Positions 46,739-55,583 of a stretch of 64,000 bases of DNA are shown piece by piece. A model generated the notes under the pieces. The model was not told the DNA's origin, did not search any database, and was given only the letters and a program-made list of their open reading frames with translations. How positions within the stretch are numbered: position 1 is the stretch's first letter; every line of letters starts with the position of its first letter. Source of the stretch: Streptomyces sp. NBC_01016 (GTDB lineage: Bacteria > Actinomycetota > Actinomycetes > Streptomycetales > Streptomycetaceae). Position numbers and translations under genes: made by a program. The stretch is taken from contig NZ_JAPEOQ010000001.1 of assembly GCF_026341035.1 (NCBI RefSeq), positions 2,170,001 through 2,234,000 of the forward strand, in the 5' to 3' direction.

Positions 46739-47346
46739 GCACGATCAAGGTGTTGTTGGCCGAGGACCAGTCGATGGTGCGCGAGGCGCTGGCCGCGCTG
46801 CTCGGGCTCGAAGCGGACATCGAGGTCGTCGCGCAGGTGGCGCGCGGTGACGAGGTGGTGGCGGCCGCCCGCGCGCACGCGGTGGACGTGGCGCTCCTCG
46901 ACATCGAGATGCCGGGCTGTACGGGCATCGAGGCGGCGGCCCAACTCCGCGAGGTCCTGCCGGAGTTGAAGGTCGTCGTGCTCACCACGTTCGGCCGGCC
47001 CGGCTATCTGCGCAGCGCCATGGAGGCGGGCGCGGCCGCGTTCCTGGTCAAGGACGCCCCGGCCGCGCAGCTCGCCGAGGCTGTACGGAAGGTGCTCGCG
47101 GGCGAACGCGTCATCGACCCCACGCTCGCGGCGGCGGCCCTCGCGGAGGGCGCGAATCCGCTGACGGACCGCGAACGCGAGGTGCTGCGCGCGGCGGCTG
47201 ACGGCGCCACCAACGCGGAACTGGCGGCCGCCCTCCACCTTTCCCAGGGCACGGTCCGCAACTACCTGTCGGTGGCGATCCAGAAGCTGGCGGTGCGCAA
47301 TCGGGCGGAGGCGGTGGCCGCCGCGCGGGAGAAGGGCTGGCTGTAG
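46735..47346 (+). CDS. NarL/DesR-type response regulator
   Basis: This 203-aa regulator has a receiver domain (KVLLAEDQSMVREALAALL; phosphorylated Asp56 in VALLDIEMPG; conserved Lys in FLVKD) and a LuxR-type helix-turn-helix (LTDREREVLRAAADGATNAELA, LSQGTVRNYLSVAIQKL). It is the last gene of the exporter/two-component operon. It is the cognate partner of the 45581 kinase, and its likely target is the operon's own promoter, where an ATGAC-N4-GTCAT dyad occurs at about 43865-43878. Confidence 0.93.
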   Translation: MSTIKVLLAEDQSMVREALAALLGLEADIEVVAQVARGDEVVAAARAHAVDVALLDIEMPGCTGIEAAAQLREVLPELKVVVLTTFGRPGYLRSAMEAGAAAFLVKDAPAAQLAEAVRKVLAGERVIDPTLAAAALAEGANPLTDREREVLRAAADGATNAELAAALHLSQGTVRNYLSVAIQKLAVRNRAEAVAAAREKGWL

Positions 47347-47386
47347 GGCTTTCTGGGGGAGGCTGTAGGGCTTCCTGAGAGAGGGC

Positions 47387-48229
47387 TCAGTTCAGCATCG
47401 CGCGGGCCGCCCGCGACTGCTCCCGCACCGACTCCGCCGCCGTCTCGTCGACGGCCCCGACCACGTCCGCGTACGCCTCCAGCTCCACCGCCCCGTTCAC
47501 GAAGTCCCCACGGCGTACGAGGAGCTGGGCCCGCTCGTAGCGCAGTCGCGCCGGGTGCGCGGGCAGCAGCAGCGACAGCTCCACGGCCCACAGCGACACG
47601 TCGGAGCGCTCGGGTCGCGTCGCCGCCCAGGCCCGGATGTTGTTGAGGATCCGCAGGACCACGTCCAGCGGATCGGCGGGCACCAGCATCGACGGATCCA
47701 GCGGGCCGCCCGTCGCCCCCGCCACCAGCGTCTGCGCGTCGGCCCCCGTGAGCACCCGGCCCCCGTCGAACGGATCGGCCAGCACCTGCCCGTCGGTGGG
47801 GCCGAAGCCGACCACGAAGTGCCCCGGCAGAGCCACCCCGCACACCGGCGCCCCGGCCCGCCGGGCCACCTCCAGCCACACCACCGACAACAGGATCGGC
47901 AGCCCTCTGCGACGCCGTACGACCTCGTGCAGGAGGGACGACTCGAGCCGCTGATAGTCGTTCGGCGTGCCGTGGAAACCGGTGCGCGCGCCGAGCAGCT
48001 CGGCGCACGCGGTGGCCCAGCCGTGCGGCGAGGCGGGCCGGTACGGCAGCCGCCCGGCGAGCTCGTCCAGCTCGATCTGCACGGCGTCCATGCCGGCCTC
48101 GTCGAGCGAGGCGTCGCCCTGCGCGGCGAGCAGCAGACACAGCTGCGCGAGGTCGGGCCGCTCGGCCCGCGCCTCTTCGGCGAACCGCCGCCGCAGCTCC
48201 GTGGAACGGGGGGAAAGGTGGGGGGACAT
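47387..48229 (-). CDS. SirB1-family transglutaminase-like protein
   Basis: This 280-aa cytoplasmic protein has the SirB1/transglutaminase-like domain: RRRGLPILLSVVWLEVARRAG, then PGHFVVGF and ADPFDGGRVL, which supply His and Asp of a papain-like fold. A nucleophilic Cys in the expected place is not evident, so it is probably not an active enzyme. A tetratricopeptide-like helical C-terminus follows (LSLLLPAHPARLRYERAQL). I placed the start at ATG 48229 with GAGG 5 nt upstream; a longer frame to 48322 lacks support. Function unknown. Confidence 0.82.
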   Translation of the reverse strand: MSPHLSPRSTELRRRFAEEARAERPDLAQLCLLLAAQGDASLDEAGMDAVQIELDELAGRLPYRPASPHGWATACAELLGARTGFHGTPNDYQRLESSLLHEVVRRRRGLPILLSVVWLEVARRAGAPVCGVALPGHFVVGFGPTDGQVLADPFDGGRVLTGADAQTLVAGATGGPLDPSMLVPADPLDVVLRILNNIRAWAATRPERSDVSLWAVELSLLLPAHPARLRYERAQLLVRRGDFVNGAVELEAYADVVGAVDETAAESVREQSRAARAMLN

Positions 48230-48296
48230 ACGTGCCTCGTGCCCTTTCAGGCCGATCGATACGGCAGCAACGGGTAAGGCATTCGTCGCTGAGGCA

Positions 48297-49301
48297 TCAG
48301 CCGGCGTGCCGTTCCGGAGCACGGTAGTGGTGGTACGCGTGATGCGTGGCGAAACCCATGCGGTCGTAGAGGGCGCGCGCCCCCTCGTTGTCCGCCTCGA
48401 CCTGGAGCCAGGCCGCCGACGCGCCCTCGTCGAGCGCCTGTCGGGCGAGCGCCGTCATCACGTCCGTGGCGAGCCCTCGACGCCGCTGCGCAGGGTCGAC
48501 CTCGACGGCGGCGAACCCGGCCCACCGCCCGTCGACCACGCACCGCCCGATCGCGGCGGGCACGTCACCCTCGCCCGGCACGGTCGCGAACCACACCGAG
48601 GGCCCGGCGCACAGCACCTTCAGCGCGACCTCGCTCGCTCCCTTGCGCTGGTAGCGCGCGAGCCACGCCTCGTCCGGCTCGCGGCTCAGCAGCACGTGCG
48701 GCGCGTCGGGCGCGTCCCCGATGGGCGCGAGCGCGGCGATCCGCAGCTCGGCGCTCACCTCGCGCACCCACCCGCGCTCCTCAAGACCGGCGCACAGGAC
48801 CTCCTGCGCCCCCTCGGCCCCGGTCGCCGTCTGCGCGTACGCCGGAAGGCCACGGGCCGCGTACCACTCCTGTACGTGGCTCAGCGCGTCGTCGAGCGGA
48901 CGCCCCGGGTCCCCCAGAGGGAGTACCGAGTTGGCCCGCCGAGTGAACCCGTCGGCGGCTCTCAGCTCCCAATCGCCGAGCCGTTCGCTCTCGATCGGCT
49001 GCCAGGCGCGCGCGGCGGCGCGAGCGAGCTCCGGATACGTGGCCGAGGGGCCGCGGCGACGGGCGGGTGCGGCGGGCACGACCTTCCCCGCGACCAGCGC
49101 GGACTCCTCGACCCGCACACCTTCACCGTTTCTCCGTGTGATGAGGAGCACACCGTCGTTCCACGATGTGAGAACACCGACCGTGTCGGTGAACTTTCGA
49201 CCCACGGAACCCTCCCCGCTCACCCGTCGTACAGAGACGCGTTTCCCCACGTCATCGCACGAAATGCGGACTTCCAGGCGTCCGCCCGCAGTGAATTCCA
49301 C
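48297..49301 (-). CDS. GNAT-family N-acetyltransferase with N-terminal SH3-like segment
   Basis: This ~334-aa protein has a small beta-rich N-terminal domain (KRVSVRRVSGEG, FTDTVGVLTSWNDGVLLITRR) followed by two GNAT-like halves. The C-terminal half has the acetyl-CoA loop VDPAQRRRGLATDVMTAL and the typical ARALYDRMGF ending. It transfers an acetyl group to an unknown amine. The start is uncertain: GTG 49301 (EFTAGG) follows AGGAGGGG by about 13 nt, while ATG 49331 has no ribosome site. It is divergent from the ferredoxin gene. Confidence 0.8.
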   Translation of the reverse strand: MEFTAGGRLEVRISCDDVGKRVSVRRVSGEGSVGRKFTDTVGVLTSWNDGVLLITRRNGEGVRVEESALVAGKVVPAAPARRRGPSATYPELARAAARAWQPIESERLGDWELRAADGFTRRANSVLPLGDPGRPLDDALSHVQEWYAARGLPAYAQTATGAEGAQEVLCAGLEERGWVREVSAELRIAALAPIGDAPDAPHVLLSREPDEAWLARYQRKGASEVALKVLCAGPSVWFATVPGEGDVPAAIGRCVVDGRWAGFAAVEVDPAQRRRGLATDVMTALARQALDEGASAAWLQVEADNEGARALYDRMGFATHHAYHHYRAPERHAG

Positions 49302-49441
49302 AGCTCGCCCCACCCCTCCTGTTCGGATCATGCCCAGGAACGGAGATACTAGAGGTGGGCATCGACGACGCCGCGCTCCCGCGCGCCAGGCGGCGGAGCC
49401 TGCGGAGGCCCGCCAGCGCCCTATCGAGGAGGAACGACAGC

Positions 49442-49762
49442 GTGACCTACGTCATCGCGCAGCCTTGTGTCGACGTCAAGGACAAGGCGTGCATCGAGGA
49501 GTGCCCGGTCGACTGCATCTACGAGGGCAAGCGGTCCTTGTACATCCACCCGGATGAATGCGTCGACTGTGGCGCCTGTGAGCCGGTCTGCCCGGTCGAG
49601 GCGATCTTCTACGAGGACGACACTCCTGAGGAGTGGAAGGACTACTACAAGGCGAACGTCGAGTTCTTCGACGACCTCGGTTCGCCCGGTGGTGCCTCGA
49701 AGATGGGCCTGATCGACAAGGACTACCCGTTCATCGCCGCGCTGCCGCCGCAGAACCAGTAA
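49442..49762 (+). CDS. fdxA: Seven-iron ferredoxin (FdxA type)
   Basis: This 106-aa electron carrier has the [3Fe-4S][4Fe-4S] pattern of actinobacterial ferredoxins: CVDVKDKACIEECPVDC in the first motif and CVDCGACEPVCPVEA in the second. The C-terminal extension (NVEFFDDLGSPGGASKMGLIDKD) is typical of the FdxA/7Fe type. It can serve cytochromes P450 or other oxidoreductases. GTG 49442 has GAGGAGG upstream; the longer frame is spurious. A hairpin terminator follows. Confidence 0.95.
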   Translation: MTYVIAQPCVDVKDKACIEECPVDCIYEGKRSLYIHPDECVDCGACEPVCPVEAIFYEDDTPEEWKDYYKANVEFFDDLGSPGGASKMGLIDKDYPFIAALPPQNQ

Positions 49763-49825
49763 CCGAACTCAGTAGCTTCTGAGTTCAGTACGTTCTGAGT
49801 TCAGCGGTACGCACAGGCGCTGCCC

Positions 49826-49860
49826 CGGTCCCGTACGGCTCTGACTGCCGTACGGGACCG
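49826..49860 (+). terminator. Ferredoxin gene terminator
   Basis: A perfect 14-bp stem, CGGTCCCGTACGGC against GCCGTACGGGACCG, with a 7-nt loop. It is preceded at about 49775-49803 by copies of TCTGAGTTCAG. Confidence 0.82.
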
Positions 49861-49933
49861 AGGCATTTGTCCACCACGTCGCGAAGAGAGCCGCGTCGCG
49901 AAGAGAGCATCACGAGGAAAGCGAGCCCCCCAG

Positions 49934-51037
49934 GTGTCCACCGTCCCGGCCCCCATCGACCGCATCCCCGCCTTCCCCTGGGACAAGCTGGAGCCGTACA
50001 AGAAGACGGCCGCGGCGCACCCGGACGGCATCGTCGACCTCTCCGTCGGCACGCCCGTCGACCCGGTGCCCGAGCTGATCCAGAAGGCGCTGGTCGACGC
50101 CGCGAACTCGCCGGGCTACCCGACGGTCTGGGGCACTCCCGAGCTGCGTGACGCGCTCGTCGGCTGGTGCGAACGCCGCCTCGGTGCCCGCGGCTTCGAC
50201 CACACGAACGTCCTGCCGGTCGTCGGCTCCAAGGAACTGGTCGCCTGGCTCCCCACCCAGCTGGGTCTCGGCCCCGGCGACAAGGTCGCCTACCCGCGTC
50301 TCGCGTACCCGACGTACGAGGTGGGCGCCCGCCTGGCCCGCGCGGACTACGTCGTCTACGACGACCCGACCGAGCTGGACCCGACCGACCTGAAGCTCCT
50401 GTGGCTCAACTCCCCGTCGAACCCCACGGGTCGGGTGCTGGCCAAGGACGAGCTGAAGCGCATCGTGGACTGGGCGCGCTCGCACGACATCCTGATCTTC
50501 TCCGACGAGTGCTACCTGGAGCTGGGCTGGGAGGCCGACCCGGTCTCGGTCCTGCACCCGGACGTCAACGGCGGTTCGCACGAGGGCCTGGTCGCGGTCC
50601 ACTCGCTCTCGAAGCGCTCGAACCTGGCGGGTTACCGCGCGGCGTTCATCGCGGGCGACGCCTCGGTGCTCGGCCCGCTCCTCCAGATCCGCAAGCACGG
50701 CGGCATGATGACCTCCGCGCCGACGCAGGCGGCGGTCGTCGCGGCGCTCGGCGACGACGAGCACGTGCGGGTGCAGCGGGAGCGCTACGCGGCCCGCCGC
50801 GAGGCGCTGCGCGCGGCTCTGCTGGCCCACGGCTTCCGTATCGAGCACAGCGAGGCGAGCCTGTACCTCTGGGCCACCCGCGACGAGTCCTGCTGGGACA
50901 CGGTGTCCGCCCTGGCCGACCTCGGCATCCTGGTGGCCCCCGGCGACTTCTACGGCGAAGCGGGCGCCACCTTCGTCCGCGTAGCCTTGACGGCTTCGGA
51001 CGACCGCGTAGCGGCCGCGGTGAGCCGCCTGACGTGA
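49934..51037 (+). CDS. dapC: Succinyldiaminopimelate aminotransferase
   Basis: This 367-aa PLP enzyme of fold type I is the aminotransferase of the succinylase route to meso-diaminopimelate and lysine. It starts PIDRIPAFPWDKLEPYK, a feature of the actinobacterial DapC group, and has SNPTGRVL, SDECYLELGW and the PLP lysine in HSLSKRSNLAGYR. Position next to ferredoxin and close to dapE supports this role over other aminotransferases. GTG 49934 was chosen because the family start lies here; AGGAAAGCGAG precedes it. The DNA of its last codons is copied repeatedly downstream. Confidence 0.92.
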   Translation: MSTVPAPIDRIPAFPWDKLEPYKKTAAAHPDGIVDLSVGTPVDPVPELIQKALVDAANSPGYPTVWGTPELRDALVGWCERRLGARGFDHTNVLPVVGSKELVAWLPTQLGLGPGDKVAYPRLAYPTYEVGARLARADYVVYDDPTELDPTDLKLLWLNSPSNPTGRVLAKDELKRIVDWARSHDILIFSDECYLELGWEADPVSVLHPDVNGGSHEGLVAVHSLSKRSNLAGYRAAFIAGDASVLGPLLQIRKHGGMMTSAPTQAAVVAALGDDEHVRVQRERYAARREALRAALLAHGFRIEHSEASLYLWATRDESCWDTVSALADLGILVAPGDFYGEAGATFVRVALTASDDRVAAAVSRLT

Positions 51038-51805
51038 CGGGGGCGGGGACGCCCTCCGGGCCGCCGCGGCGGTAAACCGTCTGACGTGACGGGGTACGGG
51101 GCCCGCTGCGCCGCCCTCCGGGCCGCCGCAGCGGCAACCCGCCCGACCTGACGGGGGCGGGGAGCGCGGCGTCGTTTTCTGGGATGCCGCAGCGGCAACT
51201 CGTCCGACCTGACGGGAGAACGGGGCCCGCGGCGACGCCCTCCGGGACGCGGTACCTCCCCCTCGCGGCGACTCCCGCCTTTCCCCGCCTTCCCGCCGCC
51301 TTTCCACTCGCCTATCTCCCACCCACCCGCCCCCTCCGGGGGCGTCGGCCTCACGGGGTGTCGCGCCGCCTAGGGCACCCTGCCGTGCAGGCCCACGGGT
51401 GGCTGCCGCCCGCCTTGGGGCATCTGCCGCGCAGGCCTACGGGCGCCCGAGCGCGCCTCCCGTTCGCCTATCTCCCACCTGCCCGCCCCCTCCGGGGCGT
51501 CGGCCTCACGGGGTGTCGCCCCCGCCTGGGGCACCGTGCCGCGCAGGTTCACGGGGTGCCGCCCCCGCCTAGGGCACCCTGCCGCGCACGCCCACGGTCG
51601 GCCGCACCCGCCTTGGGCAATCTGCCGCCTTGGGCGGCAGGGTGGGCAAGGCGGCACCCCGGTGCCGCGCAACGATGGCGATGGGCGCCGACCCCGGCAA
51701 TGCGCCGAACCCCGGTGCTGCGCAACGGAGACGACGGGACCGACCCCGGCAATGCGCCGAACCCTGGTGCCGCGCAACAGTCACGCAGGCCCCGCCCACG
51801 ACACG
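51009..51805. repeat. Mosaic of three tandem-repeat families plus a dispersed repeat
   Basis: No gene is supported between 51038 and 51866. From 51009 to ~51245 about four units of ~50-62 bp repeat the end of dapC (core GCCGC-GCGG...GACSTGACGGGG). A ~57-bp block starting GCCTATCTCCCACC occurs at 51310 and 51466, with shorter related CCGCCT-GGGCACC...GCAGG units between and after. The dispersed repeat shared with 5078-5148 lies at 51596-51666. Then ~52-bp units (core GACCCCGGCAATGCGCCGAA) run from 51661 to ~51790. Confidence 0.85.
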
Positions 51806-51809
51806 GCAC

Positions 51810-51851
51810 AAAAACGGGGTACCGGGAGCAGAACGCTCCCGGCACCCCGTT
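51810..51851 (-). terminator. Terminator of secreted Ala/Gly-rich protein gene
   Basis: On the minus strand AACGGGGTGCCGGGAGC pairs with GCTCCCGGTACCCCGTT with one mismatch across a 5-nt loop, followed by TTT. It is 15 bp after the minus-strand stop. Confidence 0.85.
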
Positions 51852-51866
51852 CAGGTAAACCGGCGG

Positions 51867-52295
51867 TCAGCCGATCGGCAGGCCACCCAGCGAATCGGTC
51901 GGCAGACCGCCACCACCCACCGGCAGCCCACCATCGGTCGCGGTCCCGGCCGTCTCACCGAGCACGTCACCCGCGCTGCCGGCCGCGCCACCCGCGGCCT
52001 CCTGCGCGGCCGGAACGGCGGTCTTCGCGCCCGAACCCACGACCTTGCCCGCCGCCGGAACGGCCTTCTTGACGGCCTTGCCACCGGTGGAACCGGCGAC
52101 ACCGGTGACGTTCTGCGCCGCACCGTCGACGGTGCTGCCCACGTTCGCACCGTCCAGGGCGGTCACACCGCCCAGGTTCGACGTGGCCGGAAGGTCGACG
52201 GCGCTCGCGGAGCCGGCCGCACCGACCACGGGCGCCGCTCCTGCCGCTACGAGCAGCGCGGCACGGGCGATCCGGCGGGTCAGGGGGAGGGACAT
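51867..52295 (-). CDS. Secreted Ala/Gly-rich hypothetical protein
   Basis: This 142-aa protein has a Sec-type signal peptide (residues 1 to ~30: LTRRIARAALLVAAGAAPVV, then SASA). The mature part is very rich in Ala, Gly, Val, Thr and Pro with no Cys, and low complexity (AAGGAAGSAGDVLGETAGTA). It is probably a small exported surface or matrix protein; I do not recognise a family function. ATG 52295 has AAGGAG upstream. A good promoter lies at 52422-52449 and a terminator follows, so it is a single-gene unit. Confidence 0.82.
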   Translation of the reverse strand: MSLPLTRRIARAALLVAAGAAPVVGAAGSASAVDLPATSNLGGVTALDGANVGSTVDGAAQNVTGVAGSTGGKAVKKAVPAAGKVVGSGAKTAVPAAQEAAGGAAGSAGDVLGETAGTATDGGLPVGGGGLPTDSLGGLPIG

Positions 52296-52421
52296 GATGC
52301 TCCTTAGACGGGAGAGAACGTTTGATGCCCGGTTGCCGTGCGGCGATCGGACGCCGTGACAACCGCCCCAGGCCCCAGGAAGGTTGCGGGTCGGAAACGT
52401 AAAGGGTTCGTAATGTGTCGC

Positions 52422-52449
52422 ATTATCAGTTGTGGGCAGAAACGGGCAA
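52422..52449 (-). promoter_or_regulatory. Promoter of secreted protein gene
   Basis: On the minus strand TTGCCC (52449-52444) and GATAAT (52427-52422) lie 16 bp apart. This is one of the best sigma-70-like pairs in the window and gives a leader of ~120 nt. No gene is seen in the rest of 52296-52591. Confidence 0.65.
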
Positions 52450-52591
52450 AGTGCACGCATCGCCTACCGCTGCAGAACCCTTACAGCGCCCTGCTCGCAA
52501 GGGTCTTGGGGTCGAGCCCCCACCTCACTCGAAGGTGCCCCGCCGACGTCCACGCGGCATGATCCGCATTACCCGTTCGGGTGAGCCCGGA

Positions 52592-53542
52592 CTACTGCCC
52601 GGTGACGATCCGAACCTCGCCGACGGACATCGAGGCCGCCGGACCCGACCGTCCGCCCCGCTGCGCGGACGACGCCTTGCGCCATTTGTCCCCGGACTCC
52701 CCGGACTCCTCGGCGGTCCATTCGCGGCCCGCGTAGGAGACGCGCTCGATGCGCAGCGCCGAGGAGTTGGCCACCGCCCACTGCGCCAGCTCCCAGCCGC
52801 GCTGCCGCTCCCCGCCCTCGGCCGAGTCGACGGTGGCGGGCACGGGAACGCGGACGGAGCTCGCGCCCGGCCCCTTCGCGGGCGCCACGTCCCGCCCGAA
52901 GTCACGGGCGAGCGCGGCCCGCACGCGCGCGGGGTCGCCGGACCGCGCGCCGTCACCACCGACCGCCCGCCCGTCGCAGGTGAGCGACGCCGCGGCGCGA
53001 CCGGTCAGCGAGGCGGCCAGCAACGTGGCGTCCGGCTCGTGCTTCGCGTACGCCTGCGGATAGCCGCTGAGCTGCACGCGCTGCGCGGCCGCGGTCAGCG
53101 GGAGCCGCGAGTAGCCGGGGATCTTCGCCAGGTGCGCGTAGAACCGCTCGGACGCGTACGCCGGATCCATGATCTGGTCCGCGGTGCCCCAGCCCTTCGT
53201 GGGGCGCTGCTGGAACAGGCCGAGCGAGTCCCGGTCGCCGTGCTCGATATTGCGCAGCCCCGACTCCTGCAGCGCCGTCGCGAGGGCGATCGTGACGGCG
53301 CGCTCGGGCATCCCGCGCGAGGTGCCGACGGCGGCGATCGTCGCCGCGTTCACCGCCTGCTCGGAGGTGAATGTGTACGACGCCCCGTCCCCGTTCGCCG
53401 AAATGACCGTGCATCTCGGTTTGGAGCGGCCCCCGGTCGCGTACTGCACGGCCACGTACGTGGCCACGGCGAGCAGCACGACGACGGCCGCGCCGATACG
53501 AAGGAGGCGGCCGCGCCGGACGAGAGTGGGGGGCTCAGGCAC
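52592..53542 (-). CDS. Membrane-anchored lysozyme/transglycosylase-fold protein
   Basis: This 316-aa protein has a single N-terminal membrane helix (~12-32, RIGAAVVVLLAVATYVAVQY) and a long extracytoplasmic part. SYTFTSEQAVNAATIAAVG and ALATALQESGLRNIEHG-DRDSLGLFQQRP look like the lysozyme-like fold of soluble transglycosylases, with a candidate catalytic Glu in LQESGL. Many actinobacterial copies carry misleading 'heavy metal transporter' names; nothing here suggests transport. A role in peptidoglycan turnover is inference. The start GTG 53542 gives PEPPTLVRRGR; the longer frame runs through the divergent dapE promoter. Confidence 0.8.
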   Translation of the reverse strand: MPEPPTLVRRGRLLRIGAAVVVLLAVATYVAVQYATGGRSKPRCTVISANGDGASYTFTSEQAVNAATIAAVGTSRGMPERAVTIALATALQESGLRNIEHGDRDSLGLFQQRPTKGWGTADQIMDPAYASERFYAHLAKIPGYSRLPLTAAAQRVQLSGYPQAYAKHEPDATLLAASLTGRAAASLTCDGRAVGGDGARSGDPARVRAALARDFGRDVAPAKGPGASSVRVPVPATVDSAEGGERQRGWELAQWAVANSSALRIERVSYAGREWTAEESGESGDKWRKASSAQRGGRSGPAASMSVGEVRIVTGQ

Positions 53543-53602
53543 GCGTCCAAGGTACTGGAGTCCACTGACACTCCAGCCGCCGTACGGAAACCGCACCCGT
53601 AT

Positions 53603-53615
53603 TAGGCTCGACGTC
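53603..53615 (+). promoter_or_regulatory. Leaderless dapE promoter -10 box
   Basis: TAGGCT (53603-53608) ends 7 bp before the dapE ATG, and there is no Shine-Dalgarno sequence between. This is the usual spacing for leaderless Streptomyces messages. No clear -35 box. Confidence 0.6.
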
Positions 53616-54698
53616 ATGGACCGCACCCCCCTTGACCTCACGCAGGACGCCGCACGCCTCACGGCGCAGTTGGTCGACTTCGCCTCGCCCAGTGGCAGCG
53701 AGAAGGAGCTCGCCGACGCGATCGACCAGGCCCTGCGGGAGCTGCCGCACCTCACGGTCGACCGGTACGGCAACAACATCGTGGCCCGGACGAACCTGGG
53801 GCACGACGAGCGGATCATCCTCGCGGGACACATCGACACGGTCCCGATCGCCGACAACGTGCCCTCGCGGCTCGACGAGAACGGCGTCCTGTGGGGCTGC
53901 GGCACCAGCGACATGAAGGCGGGCGTCGCGGTCCAGCTGCGGATCGCGCAGACGGTCCGTGAGCCCAACCGCGACCTCACGTTCGTCTTCTACGACAACG
54001 AAGAGGTCGCCGCACACCTCAACGGCCTCGGGCATGTGGCCGACGCCCACCCCGACTGGCTGGAGGGCGACTTCGCGATCCTCCTGGAGGGCACGAACGG
54101 CGACGTCGAGGGCGGCTGCCAGGGCACCCTGCGCGTCATCCTGAAGACCAAGGGCGAGCGGGCCCACTCCGCGCGCGCGTGGATGGGAAACAACGCGATC
54201 CACGCCGCGTCCCCCATCCTGGAGCGCCTCGCCTCCTACGTGCCGCGCAAGCCGGTCGTCGACGGCCTGGAGTTCCACGAGGGCCTCAACGCGGTCCGCA
54301 TCGAGGGCGGCGTCGCCACCAACGTCATCCCGGACGAGTGCGCCGTCACCGTCAACTTCCGCTACGCGCCCGACCGGTCGATGGAGGAGGCCGAGCAGTT
54401 CGTCCGCGACTTCTTCGCCGGCTGCCCCATCGAGGAGATCGTCGTCGACGACCACACGGGCGGCGCGCGCCCCGGCCTCAACCACCCTGCTGCCGCCGCT
54501 TTCGTGGCCGCGGTGGGCGGCGAAGTGCGCCCCAAGTTCGGCTGGACCGACGTCTCCCGGTTCAGCGCCCTCGGCGTCCCCGCGGTGAACTACGGCCCCG
54601 GCAACCCGATCTTCGCGCACAAGATCGACGAGCGGGTCGACACCTCGCTCATCCTGGAGGGCGAGAAGCGCCTGGCCGCCTGGCTCACCGCTTCCTGA
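53616..54698 (+). CDS. dapE: Succinyl-diaminopimelate desuccinylase
   Basis: This 360-aa zinc hydrolase of the M20 family cleaves succinyl-L,L-diaminopimelate, the step after DapC. Metal and catalytic residues are visible in AGHIDTVP (His, Asp), DNEEVAA (Glu pair) and the C-terminal FAHKIDE (His). It has a lid/dimerisation domain in the middle (GERAHSARAWMGNN). dapC and dapE are only 2.6 kb apart but in separate transcripts. The ATG at 53616 probably begins the mRNA itself. Good length and full conservation. Confidence 0.94.
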   Translation: MDRTPLDLTQDAARLTAQLVDFASPSGSEKELADAIDQALRELPHLTVDRYGNNIVARTNLGHDERIILAGHIDTVPIADNVPSRLDENGVLWGCGTSDMKAGVAVQLRIAQTVREPNRDLTFVFYDNEEVAAHLNGLGHVADAHPDWLEGDFAILLEGTNGDVEGGCQGTLRVILKTKGERAHSARAWMGNNAIHAASPILERLASYVPRKPVVDGLEFHEGLNAVRIEGGVATNVIPDECAVTVNFRYAPDRSMEEAEQFVRDFFAGCPIEEIVVDDHTGGARPGLNHPAAAAFVAAVGGEVRPKFGWTDVSRFSALGVPAVNYGPGNPIFAHKIDERVDTSLILEGEKRLAAWLTAS

Positions 54699-54815
54699 CA
54701 CCTGGCTTCCTGATACTCGGCTTCCCGATACGCCGAGGTCCCGCGCCCGTAACCCGCGTAGACCTACCCTTGCTCTACGTAAGTGCGTGATACCTGCGCA
54801 GGAAGGGAGCAGACG

Positions 54816-55565
54816 ATGAGCAACCCGGAGGGCAAGCGACGTCCTGTGGAGCAGCGGACGGGGCCGGTGGTCCGGCGCCGTGATCAGGTGCAGCCAGGGA
54901 CGAGCGACCAACGTCTGCTCGACACCGAAGGCCCCTCGGGGTGGGTGCACACCGACCCGTGGCGGGTCCTGCGCATCCAGTCCGAGTTCATCGAGGGCTT
55001 CGGCACACTCGCCGAACTGCCGCCCGCGATCAGCGTGTTCGGCTCGGCGCGCACCCCGGAGGACTCCCCGGAGTACGCGGCGGGCGTCGCCATCGGCAAG
55101 GCCCTGGTGGAGGCCGGCTTCGCGGTGATCACCGGCGGCGGCCCCGGCGCCATGCAGGCGGCCAACCAGGGCGCCGTGGAGGCCAAGGGCACCTCGGTCG
55201 GTCTCGGCATCGAGCTGCCCTTCGAGCAGGGCCTCAACCCGTACGTCGACCTGGGCCTGAACTTCCGCTACTTCTTCGTACGGAAGACGATGTTCGTGAA
55301 GTACGCCCAGGGCTTCGTGGTGCTCCCCGGCGGCCTCGGCACGCTGGACGAGCTCTTCGAGGCGCTCACCCTCGTGCAGACCACGAAGGTGACGCGCTTC
55401 CCGATCGTCCTGTTCGGTTCGCAGTACTGGAGCGGCCTGGTCGACTGGCTGAAGAACACGGTGATCGCCCAGGGCAAGGCTTCGGAGGCGGACCTGCTGC
55501 TGTTCCACATCACGGACGACGTGGAGGAGGCGATCACACTGGTCACCAAGGAGACCGGTAAGTAG
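54816..55565 (+). CDS. LOG-family (TIGR00730) Rossmann-fold protein
   Basis: This 249-aa protein has the LOG signatures: VFGSARTPEDSPEYA, VITGGGPGAMQAANQGA and LPGGLGTLDELFE. Family members hydrolyse nucleotide 5'-monophosphates, releasing the base (cytokinin activation in plants). In bacteria many have this phosphoribohydrolase activity, but the physiological role is unclear. The ~60-residue charged N-terminal extension is usual for the actinobacterial branch. ATG 54816 has GGAAGGGAG upstream. In mycobacteria a homologue sits in the same neighbourhood. Confidence 0.9.
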   Translation: MSNPEGKRRPVEQRTGPVVRRRDQVQPGTSDQRLLDTEGPSGWVHTDPWRVLRIQSEFIEGFGTLAELPPAISVFGSARTPEDSPEYAAGVAIGKALVEAGFAVITGGGPGAMQAANQGAVEAKGTSVGLGIELPFEQGLNPYVDLGLNFRYFFVRKTMFVKYAQGFVVLPGGLGTLDELFEALTLVQTTKVTRFPIVLFGSQYWSGLVDWLKNTVIAQGKASEADLLLFHITDDVEEAITLVTKETGK

Positions 55566-55583
55566 TCGCCCTGGAGAAAGCTG

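Noticed and set aside
51009..51805. Possible CRISPR array
   Set aside because: Units are contiguous and degenerate, differ in length between families, and have no constant-length unique spacers; no cas genes are nearby.
51184..51858. Open frame of 224 codons over the repeat region downstream of dapC
   Set aside because: It is made of tandem-repeat translation with no domain, no ribosome site and stop-free frames on both strands, as expected for repetitive GC-rich DNA.
52592..53542. Heavy-metal transporter
   Set aside because: Similar proteins carry that label, but there is only one membrane helix and a lysozyme-like exterior, so transport is not supported.
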